64,000 bases of DNA from a virus: the IMG/VR virus record IMGVR_UViG_3300030099_008323, positions 1-64,000 of that record; one strand, written 5' to 3'. A model generated the notes under the pieces. It made no database searches, was not told the origin of the DNA, and was given only the letters and a program-made list of their open reading frames with translations. A program made the translations under genes and the position numbers. Shown piece after piece: positions 23,798-31,282 of the stretch (position 1 is the first letter of the stretch; every line of letters begins with the position of its first letter).

Positions 23798-24775
23798 TCA
23801 TCTATTGTCTAATGAGATTCTATTAAAGTCTTGGAACAACTCAATAAAGTTTATCTCCCCAAAGCCATCTTTCAGCATCATCTTCAATAACTCAGTTTTG
23901 TTAAATGATAAATCTGGGTCGCCTAAAGTCTCTTTTATTATATTTTTTGAGTTTATAGATAATGAAGGCGCATAAAGTTGCATCATCTTATAATTCCTGC
24001 TAATCATATCTTTTGACTCCAAGATCTTAGTGTAAAGCTTAAGCTGCTTCTCCTCAAGCATTTCTTCACAGTGAGCATAGATATCTGTTGTTGTTGCTGC
24101 ATCTATATTCTTTAAGAAGGGAAATCTGTTAGCTACAACCTTGAGGCCGGCTCCGGGGACGCCTTCGATATTGTCAGATTTATCACCAACAATGGCGCGC
24201 GCTAAGGCAAAATTATTAGGGTGTATTTTAAATTTATCCACAATGGAATTTTCATTTAAGATCTCTTTTTGAATTGGGCGGTATTGAACCGTCTTAGAAT
24301 TCAAAAGTTGAAAAAAATCTTTATCACTGGATATAATTAATTTTTCATAATCCTCAAACGCCTTAAACTGCGATATATACGCAATGATATCATCCGCCTC
24401 GGTTGAATCAAACATAAATTGAATAACGGGCATTTGATTAAAGTATTCGATTAGTCTAGATTGCTGCCAAAATTTATTCTCCATCTCTTGCTCGGGAGAC
24501 ATGTTTCTGACTGCTCGGTTAAGTCTGATTGGCTTACGGCCAGCTTTGTAGTCTTTTTTGAGCTTCTTGCGTTTTGCAGATCCTCCAGCACCATCCCAGC
24601 AAATTATAATTAAGTCAACTGGTTTTGCTTCCCTGCAAATTTTTTGTATGCTCTGGATACAACCTTTAAGGGCACCGATTGGTGCACCATTAAGTGATAA
24701 GCTGGGATTAACAATATAGTTTCGAAAAAATAAATTTAGCTGATCAATAATCAGCACCCTCTTCTTAGCATGCAT
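23798..24775 (-). CDS. 5'-3' exonuclease / RNase H (FEN family)
   Basis: 325 residues of the FEN/T4 RNase H type. Metal-site acidic residues appear in LIIDQLNLFFR, WDGAGGSAKRKKLKKDYKAGR, DSTEADDIIAY, ISSDKDFFQLL, and GDKSDNIEGVPGAGLKVV with the helix-hairpin-helix. It removes RNA primers and 5' flaps. The family A polymerase in this window lacks such a domain, so this gene may serve it. Confidence 0.93.
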   Translation of the reverse strand: MHAKKRVLIIDQLNLFFRNYIVNPSLSLNGAPIGALKGCIQSIQKICREAKPVDLIIICWDGAGGSAKRKKLKKDYKAGRKPIRLNRAVRNMSPEQEMENKFWQQSRLIEYFNQMPVIQFMFDSTEADDIIAYISQFKAFEDYEKLIISSDKDFFQLLNSKTVQYRPIQKEILNENSIVDKFKIHPNNFALARAIVGDKSDNIEGVPGAGLKVVANRFPFLKNIDAATTTDIYAHCEEMLEEKQLKLYTKILESKDMISRNYKMMQLYAPSLSINSKNIIKETLGDPDLSFNKTELLKMMLKDGFGEINFIELFQDFNRISLDNR

Positions 24776-24814
24776 TAAATACCTTCTTGTAAATTATTTC
24801 TCTCTGGCGCCGAA

Positions 24815-25171
24815 TCAATTAGCTTCCGGCCTGTAGATTCTGCTAACAACTTTATTCCATCTCACCGGAATAAAAGAAAACACACCATCTATTTTCCTAG
24901 CATCATTTGACATCCTGGCTAGATGCTGCTTGATTGAGCCAGGATGCACCTTAAAAAACTTAACTTTTAAAATAGTGCGCTCTGCAGTTGAGCTAACAGA
25001 TTTTGCTGGGCCGGCGACTGTAACAACTGTAATTCCGCATACACCACGTAAGTTATCTGTTACTTTGGTGATATTTTTATCTCTATGGGAGCGTAGTACA
25101 ACATCAGCTTCCCATAGTATTTCTTGAAAAGCTTCTTTCACTAGGCTTTTTAATTTATTTTTCATGCTCAT
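24815..25171 (-). CDS. Hypothetical protein (118 aa)
   Basis: Starts MSMKNKLKSLVKEAFQEIL, an amphipathic helix like those opening two other proteins here (53370 and 61780). The centre is beta-rich (GVCGITVVTVAG, RTILKVKFFKVH). A late-motif match lies 12 bases upstream of the ATG, with AGGAGG between. It may be a virion-linked protein, by these signs only. Confidence 0.55.
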   Translation of the reverse strand: MSMKNKLKSLVKEAFQEILWEADVVLRSHRDKNITKVTDNLRGVCGITVVTVAGPAKSVSSTAERTILKVKFFKVHPGSIKQHLARMSNDARKIDGVFSFIPVRWNKVVSRIYRPEAN

Positions 25172-25182
25172 CCTCCTAACAG

Positions 25183-25193
25183 AATAAGTAGTT
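25183..25193 (-). promoter_or_regulatory. Candidate late promoter (RACTAYTTANT)
   Basis: Coding strand AACTACTTATT, 12 bases before the ATG of the 118-residue gene. Confidence 0.4.
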
Positions 25194-25241
25194 TAAAGTT
25201 TGTACATTTTTATACTACCTTCATTAGTAATTTATTAAGCA

Positions 25242-26354
25242 CTACTCTTCCTGATCAATATCATAGAAATCTTCCGCTTTACCTTGCTTGCTTTCAAAAC
25301 GCATAATCACTTCCTCATCCATGATTTGAAGAATCCGATTTCTAAATTTTTCACCCTGAAGCTTTTCTTTCCATTTGGATGCTTGGAACTTTTCACTAGA
25401 GCCATCTTCATGAATTAAATTATACCAGGCGCCAGCTTGTTTAAGATTGTCAGATCCTTTCACGGCCTCAAACCAACTTTCTTCATCTTGGATTCCTACT
25501 TCACTACCCCATAGAATTTTAAAAGTACACTGACGCCCTTCTGTACCAAACCTACTTTTGTTAAGAGTTACTTTAACTTCTGACCCAACTCTATATCCAT
25601 TGTCATCAATGATATATGAAGCTTTTGCTTTTCTTTTGGTTAGCCAGATTCGCAATGAGTATGCATAGTGCATCGCTTTGCCACCGGGGGTAACATAAGG
25701 AGTGGTCATAGCCTCTGCAATATTGCTAGTGATATTTGTTTTAAGCTGGTTAAGCACCAAAAAAGTAGATTTAGAAGCAGCAATAGGGACTGTTAGTTTT
25801 GACATGCCCTTTGCAAGGATCCTAGGTTTGACTGCCATTGATGATTGAGGGTTAAAATCACCCTCAACGTCACTAATAGAAGGAGTTAGGGCTAGACTAT
25901 CCCAAATAAAAAGCATTTTATTTTCATGCGACCCAAGAAGCTCTTCTATTGTTTCTAGCACATATTCAACGCTTGGTGGATTTAAATACAATAAGTTATG
26001 AATATTGCATCCAGCGCTCTCCAAAAATTCAGAGGAGATAGCAGCTTCTGCATCAAAATATACAACATCGATGCCCATTTTTTGAGCATTGGCAGCAATC
26101 TGTGCAGCCATATAAGATTTGCCTGATCCCTCTAATCCGGCAATTTCAACAATTTTTCCTGTTGGGATCCCAGCTAGTTGGCCTCTGCATATCATGCTAT
26201 CTAACCAGCGAGATCCGGTTGGGATCCACTCCGTTACATCTGTTGGATTATCTTTTGATAGGTCAAAAGCAACTTGAATGCCTGCCTTCTTGTTGATGAG
26301 ACTTCGCATCTCATCTATACTTAATCTTCCCAATTTTTTTTGTTTTTTAGCCAT
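25242..26354 (-). CDS. uvsX: UvsX/RecA-like recombinase
   Basis: 370 residues. Walker A GLEGSGKS (73-80), a Walker-B-like LFIWDSLAL, and the L1/L2 DNA loops near SSMAVKPRILAKG and NQLKTNITSN, then TPGGKAMHYA. It resembles T4 UvsX in having a short C-terminus. It pairs homologous strands for recombination-dependent replication and repair. AAGGAAA lies before the ATG, which is inside the end of the upstream gene by 34 bases. Confidence 0.94.
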   Translation of the reverse strand: MAKKQKKLGRLSIDEMRSLINKKAGIQVAFDLSKDNPTDVTEWIPTGSRWLDSMICRGQLAGIPTGKIVEIAGLEGSGKSYMAAQIAANAQKMGIDVVYFDAEAAISSEFLESAGCNIHNLLYLNPPSVEYVLETIEELLGSHENKMLFIWDSLALTPSISDVEGDFNPQSSMAVKPRILAKGMSKLTVPIAASKSTFLVLNQLKTNITSNIAEAMTTPYVTPGGKAMHYAYSLRIWLTKRKAKASYIIDDNGYRVGSEVKVTLNKSRFGTEGRQCTFKILWGSEVGIQDEESWFEAVKGSDNLKQAGAWYNLIHEDGSSEKFQASKWKEKLQGEKFRNRILQIMDEEVIMRFESKQGKAEDFYDIDQEE

Positions 26355-26623
26355 GTTATTTCCTTTGCTGCTGGTATCTCCATAGTTACGTCTGGGTCTT
26401 GCAACTCATACATAACTGGTGTATATGTATTATAATCACGATTTAGCTGATCAGCTAATGAAATAAGCACAGGCTCTATTTTTTTTATTTGCCTTGTTAC
26501 CTCTAATCGGTCTTGCTGGAGTTCAGATTTTATGCGTAACAATCTATTCTCCAGTATGGCACCAGCAGCTAAGCCTAAACAAAACAAAGATATCGCGACA
26601 CCAGTGAAAAGTAAAGATTCCAT
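26321..26623 (-). CDS. Single-pass membrane protein with coiled coil (100 aa)
   Basis: One hydrophobic span (MESLLFTGVAISLFCLGLAAGAIL, about 4-24), then a charged heptad-like helix (IKSELQQDRLEVTRQIKKIE) and a soluble end. N-out/C-in or the reverse cannot be decided. It has no Shine-Dalgarno but shares the leader AGTAGCTATG with two other envelope-related genes. Role unknown. Confidence 0.6.
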   Translation of the reverse strand: MESLLFTGVAISLFCLGLAAGAILENRLLRIKSELQQDRLEVTRQIKKIEPVLISLADQLNRDYNTYTPVMYELQDPDVTMEIPAAKEITWLKNKKNWED

Positions 26624-26656
26624 AGCTACTAGTAACTAGTGTGCTATTTCTAAATT

Positions 26657-26688
26657 AAGACACCTGTAGACCCGTGCCTTCCTGCGGT
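26657..26688 (-). ncRNA. Conserved hairpin element, copy B (after lipoprotein gene)
   Basis: Coding strand ACCGCAGG, then stem AAGGCAC, loop GGGTCTACAG, stem GTGTCTT. It starts 10 bases after the lipoprotein stop. Copy A after ssb has the same flank and loop but a different stem sequence that still pairs. No U tract follows here, so it is not a plain terminator. Confidence 0.6.
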
Positions 26689-26697
26689 ATTATCTGA

Positions 26698-26994
26698 CTA
26701 GTTGTCAGTAACACCAGTAGAAGTGTTGTTGGTATTACTGTTGCCAGTAGTGCCTTCAACATTTGTTGTGGTGTTGGTTGTTGTACTATTGGTATTGTTA
26801 GTATTAGTCGTTGTACCTGTTGTAGTTCCAGTGTTGGTGGTTGTATTAACAGGCGTAGTTGTAACATTGCCAGTAGTAGTGGTAGCATTACCAGTTGTAT
26901 TAACAGTATTTGCACCATCATTATTTGTAGGTGTGCAACCTACAAGCAAAGCACCCGTAGCCATAACAGCCAAAATTCTCTTCATTAAAATCAT
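26698..26994 (-). CDS. Thr/Asn-rich lipoprotein
   Basis: 98 residues. Signal MILMKRILAVMATGALLVGC with lipobox LVGC, Cys20. The mature part is almost only Thr, Asn, Gly, Val and Ser in imperfect short repeats (TTNTGTTTGTTT and similar), probably an extended surface chain. ATG at 26994 has AAGGAA upstream. A surface lipoprotein in a phage suggests exclusion of other phages or an envelope change; this is inference. Confidence 0.7.
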   Translation of the reverse strand: MILMKRILAVMATGALLVGCTPTNNDGANTVNTTGNATTTTGNVTTTPVNTTTNTGTTTGTTTNTNNTNSTTTNTTTNVEGTTGNSNTNNTSTGVTDN

Positions 26995-27018
26995 AGTAAA
27001 TTCCTTATATAAAAAAAT

Positions 27019-27050
27019 GAGGCCTCTGTAAACCCAGGCCTCCCTGCGGT
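27019..27050 (-). terminator. Conserved hairpin element, copy A (terminator after ssb)
   Basis: Coding strand ACCGCAGG, then stem GAGGCCT, loop GGGTTTACAG, stem AGGCCTC, followed by A and seven T's. It starts 7 bases after the ssb stop. It works as a rho-independent terminator by form, and shares flank and loop with copy B at 26657. Confidence 0.8.
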
Positions 27051-27056
27051 GGAGGA

Positions 27057-27806
27057 CTATGTTCCTAAAAGCTCCGTAAAGGCACGGTCAACCTGGCTAC
27101 TAACCTTGTTGCCCTCATACTTAACGGTCTCAGATGACATTTCTTCAGCGTCTTCCTCGGACAATAGATATTCATCTAGCATAGACTGCACTTGTTGTGG
27201 CGACTTGCGCTCAAAAACCTCATCAAAGTCAGGGATTGATTCCAAATAAGTATTAATTGTGTCGTTTGATTTTGACAACGGAGATGATTTTCTCCTAGGA
27301 ATAATTGTAGTTTGCGGAAATTGCGCGCCTGCAGGCTTACCATAGTTAATCGTAAGGTCTGTGCCTTCTTTAACATCAGTGATATCTCCATATTCTGGAT
27401 TTAAAACTAAATTGAGAAGCTCTTTATATGCAGTCTTTCCAAAGCCCCACAGGCGTACGCCTTTATCTTCTTCGCCTCGGACAACAACTGGCGCAAAGAA
27501 TCGCTGACGAGCAGATAAGTTCTTAGCCATGCGGACTGAATCATCTGAGCCGTCCTTATAAAGTTGACGGATAAAATCATTCAGCGGATCATCTTCGCCA
27601 AAATTTTTCTTTGGGCTCAGAAAGCCTGGGTTCTTCCCCAAATTATAATGGAACCAATATTCTTTAAATGGATCGCCATCAGAGGTTGGTACGATTCGAA
27701 TCGTTTGTTCGCCATCCTCTGGTTTCCAGAAGACGCTTTTGTTACTCCCGCCACGATTCTCTAGCGCTTCGCGCTTTGCTCTCATTTTTTCTAAATCTAA
27801 AGCCAT
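27057..27806 (-). CDS. ssb: Single-stranded DNA-binding protein (gp32-like)
   Basis: 249 residues of the T4 gp32 type. N-terminal basic LAST-like region (MRAKREALENRG), OB-fold core with FWKPEDGEQTIRIVP, KEYWFHYNLG, RFFAPVVVRG, VRLWGFGKTAYKEL. The Cys/His zinc site of gp32 is not evident, and the acidic tail is moderate (LLSEEDAEEMSSE), not terminal. It coats ssDNA for the phage polymerase, UvsX and helicase. A hairpin in its leader and a terminator after it suggest its own control. Confidence 0.9.
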   Translation of the reverse strand: MALDLEKMRAKREALENRGGSNKSVFWKPEDGEQTIRIVPTSDGDPFKEYWFHYNLGKNPGFLSPKKNFGEDDPLNDFIRQLYKDGSDDSVRMAKNLSARQRFFAPVVVRGEEDKGVRLWGFGKTAYKELLNLVLNPEYGDITDVKEGTDLTINYGKPAGAQFPQTTIIPRRKSSPLSKSNDTINTYLESIPDFDEVFERKSPQQVQSMLDEYLLSEEDAEEMSSETVKYEGNKVSSQVDRAFTELLGT

Positions 27807-27839
27807 TTTCTTCTCCTTTTTTTGCTATAAGCTATAGTA

Positions 27840-27861
27840 CAGTCAGCTAATGTCCTGACTG
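27840..27861 (-). promoter_or_regulatory. Hairpin in the ssb leader
   Basis: Coding strand CAGTCAG-GACATTAG-CTGACTG, a perfect 7-base-pair stem 34 bases before the ssb ATG. T4 gp32 represses its own mRNA at a leader pseudoknot; this hairpin could play a similar part, which is inference. Confidence 0.45.
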
Positions 27862-27912
27862 GCTTGATTTACACACACATAATAAAAACTTATTTTTGAG
27901 TGTAAATAAAAA

Positions 27913-28740
27913 TTAAACATATTCCTGTATAAAAGATGCACAGTGCTCAGAATAAACGTAATTTATATCATATGAGGTAGAATATATTGAAAAACCAGAA
28001 TCTATATTATCATCTGCTTTATTTTGTATAAAACACCTTATATCATGAAGAGCATCTTTATCGCTTTCTACCCTATTAGAGCTTAAGCCAAAAAAATATT
28101 TCCGCGCTCTTGGATATTGCAAATCATATAATAACTTTTCTTTCTTTGTTTCATAATTAACAACCCCTAAAGTGCGTATATTTGAAGTAACGCCGGCCTG
28201 CGGCATACTGTTGAGAAGCGGCTCAGTATTCTTGAAAACATTAATCATATGGTAAGTGCTAGATATGACATTATTCATATCTTGCCAATAATTCTGTAAA
28301 GATACGCTCTCTAAAATATCCTCAACATTTTTATTGCATACCACGTACATCATGTCAAGTGCTGCAGATCTAACATATTGTTGTAGAATCCCATAAGTTG
28401 CTCTCTCATAGAGGCGTTTTTCGCCGGCTAGCTCACCATTATCAGGTTTTATATATAAAATAGTGACACTTCTATCTTTCATCTGTTCTAGAAGTCTTAG
28501 CGCGCATCCACTTATTTTGCTAGCGCCTGAAAGTATAAGAGTTATGTCACCTTTACATTTACGCAGGTTAAGGTTTTTATAATTTTTTTCATAATCTTCA
28601 TGTGTCTCTTGATTGGCGATATGAATAAAGTTGCTATATCCCTTATCTTCAGAGGCGATTGAAAATATCTTGTATTGTGCATAATTACTAAAACTGTTAG
28701 CTAGTGCGCTACCTGCATCACCTAATCCTATTATGTTCAC
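27913..28740 (-). CDS. Conserved phage protein, possibly tubulin/FtsZ-like
   Basis: 275 residues. The start NIIGLGDAGSALANSF resembles the FtsZ/tubulin first loop (GVGGAGxN), and TLILSGASKISGCALRLLEQM followed by VTILYIKPD sits where the Gly-rich tubulin signature and next strand would be, but the GGGTGTG motif is not kept. Relatives occur in other marine T4-like phages as hypothetical proteins from memory. It overlaps the polymerase gene by 4 bases, so it is made with replication proteins. Confidence 0.6.
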   Translation of the reverse strand: MNIIGLGDAGSALANSFSNYAQYKIFSIASEDKGYSNFIHIANQETHEDYEKNYKNLNLRKCKGDITLILSGASKISGCALRLLEQMKDRSVTILYIKPDNGELAGEKRLYERATYGILQQYVRSAALDMMYVVCNKNVEDILESVSLQNYWQDMNNVISSTYHMINVFKNTEPLLNSMPQAGVTSNIRTLGVVNYETKKEKLLYDLQYPRARKYFFGLSSNRVESDKDALHDIRCFIQNKADDNIDSGFSIYSTSYDINYVYSEHCASFIQEYV

Positions 28741-29915
28741 CTTAACCTCTTCATACTTCCATAATCTAAGCCAATGCTAATATTAGTCTTAAATTTTCCT
28801 AACTTAGTAGTTGAAAAAATATCTACCGCCTTAGTGATTATATCTTTATCTTCTTTGGCTAAGTCTAATATTAAACTATCGTGAACGCAAAAAGAAACAA
28901 AAGATCTCCTGCCCTTTAAAAATTTATCTACCTTTATCATCGATGTTAAAAATAAATCACTAGCAGTGCTTTGAATTAAATAATTCAAGGCTTTGGATTG
29001 GTCAACTTGTATTTGTCTATTATAAGGCGTTTTTACATGCCCGTTAACATAATATTTTTTTAAAGCTAACTCGCGGTTGAACCTATCATTTAGTTTTTTG
29101 TTAGATGCCTTTGGATTATATAGCCATGCAAATACTTTCTTTTTAGTCTGCTCTCTGGAATATTTATCAGAAAAGACGTCTTTTGCTATCCATGAGTGTA
29201 AATCATTTTTTGGCTGTAGTTCACCGACTAAGCCCAAGAATGCGCGTAGCTCAGCTGAGTTGTAATCCAGCTCAAGCAACAAATCATTTTTCGGCTTAAT
29301 GGCGCTGCGTAACTCACGATTTAAAGTTAATATTGGGAAGCTGTTTGCTTTTGTTGCCAATCGACCGGTAACTGTCTTCCAAGGGCAATATGATATATTC
29401 TTTGATGAGTTTTTTATTTTAGGGAAACTATTTCTAACCTTTGGGTTATAAAAATTAAGTTTATCATATTCCAAATTTAAACTTTGCTTGTTTATTTTCT
29501 TAAGCAAAATAATTAAATCTCGCATTAAATCATGGTTATCAGGCTTCTTATAGTTTAAAAAAACCCAATCAATTATTTGTTCACGAATGCTATAAAAATC
29601 AATTAAAAACTGTGCTGGTACTGTGTCGTAGAGGCAAATATCATCTAAATTTATCTTTGATATCTTGATAGACCTCATCATGGCCCGGGCTTTTTTATTA
29701 ATCTCGTCCCAATCATCCTTAATGTGATCAGGGCAAACCTGGCTTAAGCTTTTTCCAGCAGCCCAAACCTGAGCATATTGAATTTTGTCATGCATAAAAT
29801 TATTCGTGGGAGCCCATGTTCTAGTTAGGGTGTGCTGGTCATAATCTTGGATAACTTTGCCATTACAAAATATACCATGACATTCTTTTTTTGAATCTAG
29901 TGTTTGAAAAAGCAA
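28737..29915 (-). CDS. Family A DNA polymerase, short form
   Basis: 392 residues. Motif A LLLELDYNSAELR with catalytic Asp217; motif B REQTKKKVFAWLYN (Arg254, Lys258, Phe262, Tyr266, then Asn where Gly is usual); motif C CVHDSLIL with Asp346 but Ser347 in place of Glu. No 3'-5' or 5'-3' exonuclease domain is present. The two catalytic Asp are kept, so activity is likely. It may fill gaps or work in repair beside the DnaE polymerase, or be the main copying enzyme with help. Confidence 0.9.
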   Translation of the reverse strand: MLFQTLDSKKECHGIFCNGKVIQDYDQHTLTRTWAPTNNFMHDKIQYAQVWAAGKSLSQVCPDHIKDDWDEINKKARAMMRSIKISKINLDDICLYDTVPAQFLIDFYSIREQIIDWVFLNYKKPDNHDLMRDLIILLKKINKQSLNLEYDKLNFYNPKVRNSFPKIKNSSKNISYCPWKTVTGRLATKANSFPILTLNRELRSAIKPKNDLLLELDYNSAELRAFLGLVGELQPKNDLHSWIAKDVFSDKYSREQTKKKVFAWLYNPKASNKKLNDRFNRELALKKYYVNGHVKTPYNRQIQVDQSKALNYLIQSTASDLFLTSMIKVDKFLKGRRSFVSFCVHDSLILDLAKEDKDIITKAVDIFSTTKLGKFKTNISIGLDYGSMKRLR

Positions 29916-29923
29916 TTTTACCT

Positions 29924-31270
29924 CTAAGTTGTTTTGCCTTTGGTGCCCGTTATGATTGTATCCCGTGAGTTTGTTGAATTAAAGGATACGCTCTCTTGTC
30001 GCAAGCGCTGGGTATAAATATCATCACCCACGCCATACCAATATTTTCCTCTTCTTAGAAACTTAGAAACCGGGGCGCCTTTAGTTAAATTATTAATGTA
30101 GTTTAAAGGTGCGTCATTGCCTAAATTTCTTTTGTGGTCAATCAACTCTTTAGATGCTATTCTGAAATACTTATCAATATTCTCATGGTCTGTTTCATAC
30201 ATCCTAGCCAACAACAAATATTTTGTAAAGTACTCATCATATTCTTGACTATCCAGATCCTCAAAAAAAGGAGGAGGTGCTTTATCTTTCCTTGTTAGCG
30301 TAATTTTTTTAGTTCGGCAGTCGGCGCCGGATGCTGGACGGTTATATTCTAATCTTTCATAAGTTCTATTTGATAGGTAATAAGCAGTGTAAAATTTTAA
30401 AAGCAGATCTTTTAGATTATATAGATCCTCCATGTGTGTCTTTGTGTAACAAAAATTAAATATACTATCAAAATCTAAACCATAAGAGGAGAGATATTTC
30501 TTGCCTCCTCTATGATCATCACCTGGACTAGCTGGAGTTGTATTATTCGGGTCACCGAGACCTGAGGCAATATTGAACACTAGCCTCCATGGCGCATTGA
30601 TATCCACCATAAAACCAAACTTTCTAGATTCTGTCCTAATAAAACCAAAATTAGGGTCTGTCACATATTCTGTTATTTGCTTGTTGTTCTGTACCCCATG
30701 GGATCCCGGGGCTATCTCAATCATCAAGCCACTAACATAAGGTGGGCAGTGTTGAGACAACACATAGCCGGTCTTGGTGATTGGAAAATAATATGCATTT
30801 TCTGAGAAATATTTCATAAAAGATGAGCAAAAGGCTCTAAAGTCAATAATTTTCTCATGTTTCCTATCCTTCTTAAGATAAGAGTTTGTGAACTCATCGT
30901 ATAACTTATTCTTATAGTGATGATAATTATACTCAATATCCCCTTGTTTGTAAGCTTTTTTAACAAGAATATCACTACTGTAAACACTTGAAGCGTCAAG
31001 ATCTTGTGTATAAACTCTGGCTCTATAGTAGTTACGAAAATCTTGAAATGCATCAGAAACAAAATTTAAAGCAAGGTTAGTACTCTTGCCTCCGGATCTG
31101 GTGGCTTTAAGATTTGTCTCCTCAACTATTACTGCATCACCCGATCGGTCTATCTTACCATACAGAAAATGTTTTCTATGCAAATCAAAATACTTGACGG
31201 CCGGAGAATAAGGGAAGAAATCATTTAATTTTTTTTTGCTATCAAATATAGACTCGACAAGACCTGCCAT
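29924..31270 (-). CDS. Probable virion structural protein (448 aa)
   Basis: Not recognised. It is rich in aromatic residues and lies in the baseplate cluster just downstream of the 910-residue protein, so a tail role is inferred from position. Mixed alpha/beta with blocks such as GFMVDINAPWRLVFNIASGLG (about 218-238). No signal peptide or membrane span. Confidence 0.55.
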   Translation of the reverse strand: MAGLVESIFDSKKKLNDFFPYSPAVKYFDLHRKHFLYGKIDRSGDAVIVEETNLKATRSGGKSTNLALNFVSDAFQDFRNYYRARVYTQDLDASSVYSSDILVKKAYKQGDIEYNYHHYKNKLYDEFTNSYLKKDRKHEKIIDFRAFCSSFMKYFSENAYYFPITKTGYVLSQHCPPYVSGLMIEIAPGSHGVQNNKQITEYVTDPNFGFIRTESRKFGFMVDINAPWRLVFNIASGLGDPNNTTPASPGDDHRGGKKYLSSYGLDFDSIFNFCYTKTHMEDLYNLKDLLLKFYTAYYLSNRTYERLEYNRPASGADCRTKKITLTRKDKAPPPFFEDLDSQEYDEYFTKYLLLARMYETDHENIDKYFRIASKELIDHKRNLGNDAPLNYINNLTKGAPVSKFLRRGKYWYGVGDDIYTQRLRQESVSFNSTNSRDTIITGTKGKTT

Positions 31271-31282
31271 TTGTTTTCCTCC

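Noticed and set aside
26655-26921. Leu/Gln-rich frame on the minus strand overlapping the Thr/Asn-rich lipoprotein
   Set aside because: It is the alternative frame of an ACN-type repeat; it has no ribosome site, and the lipoprotein frame has a proper signal and lipobox.
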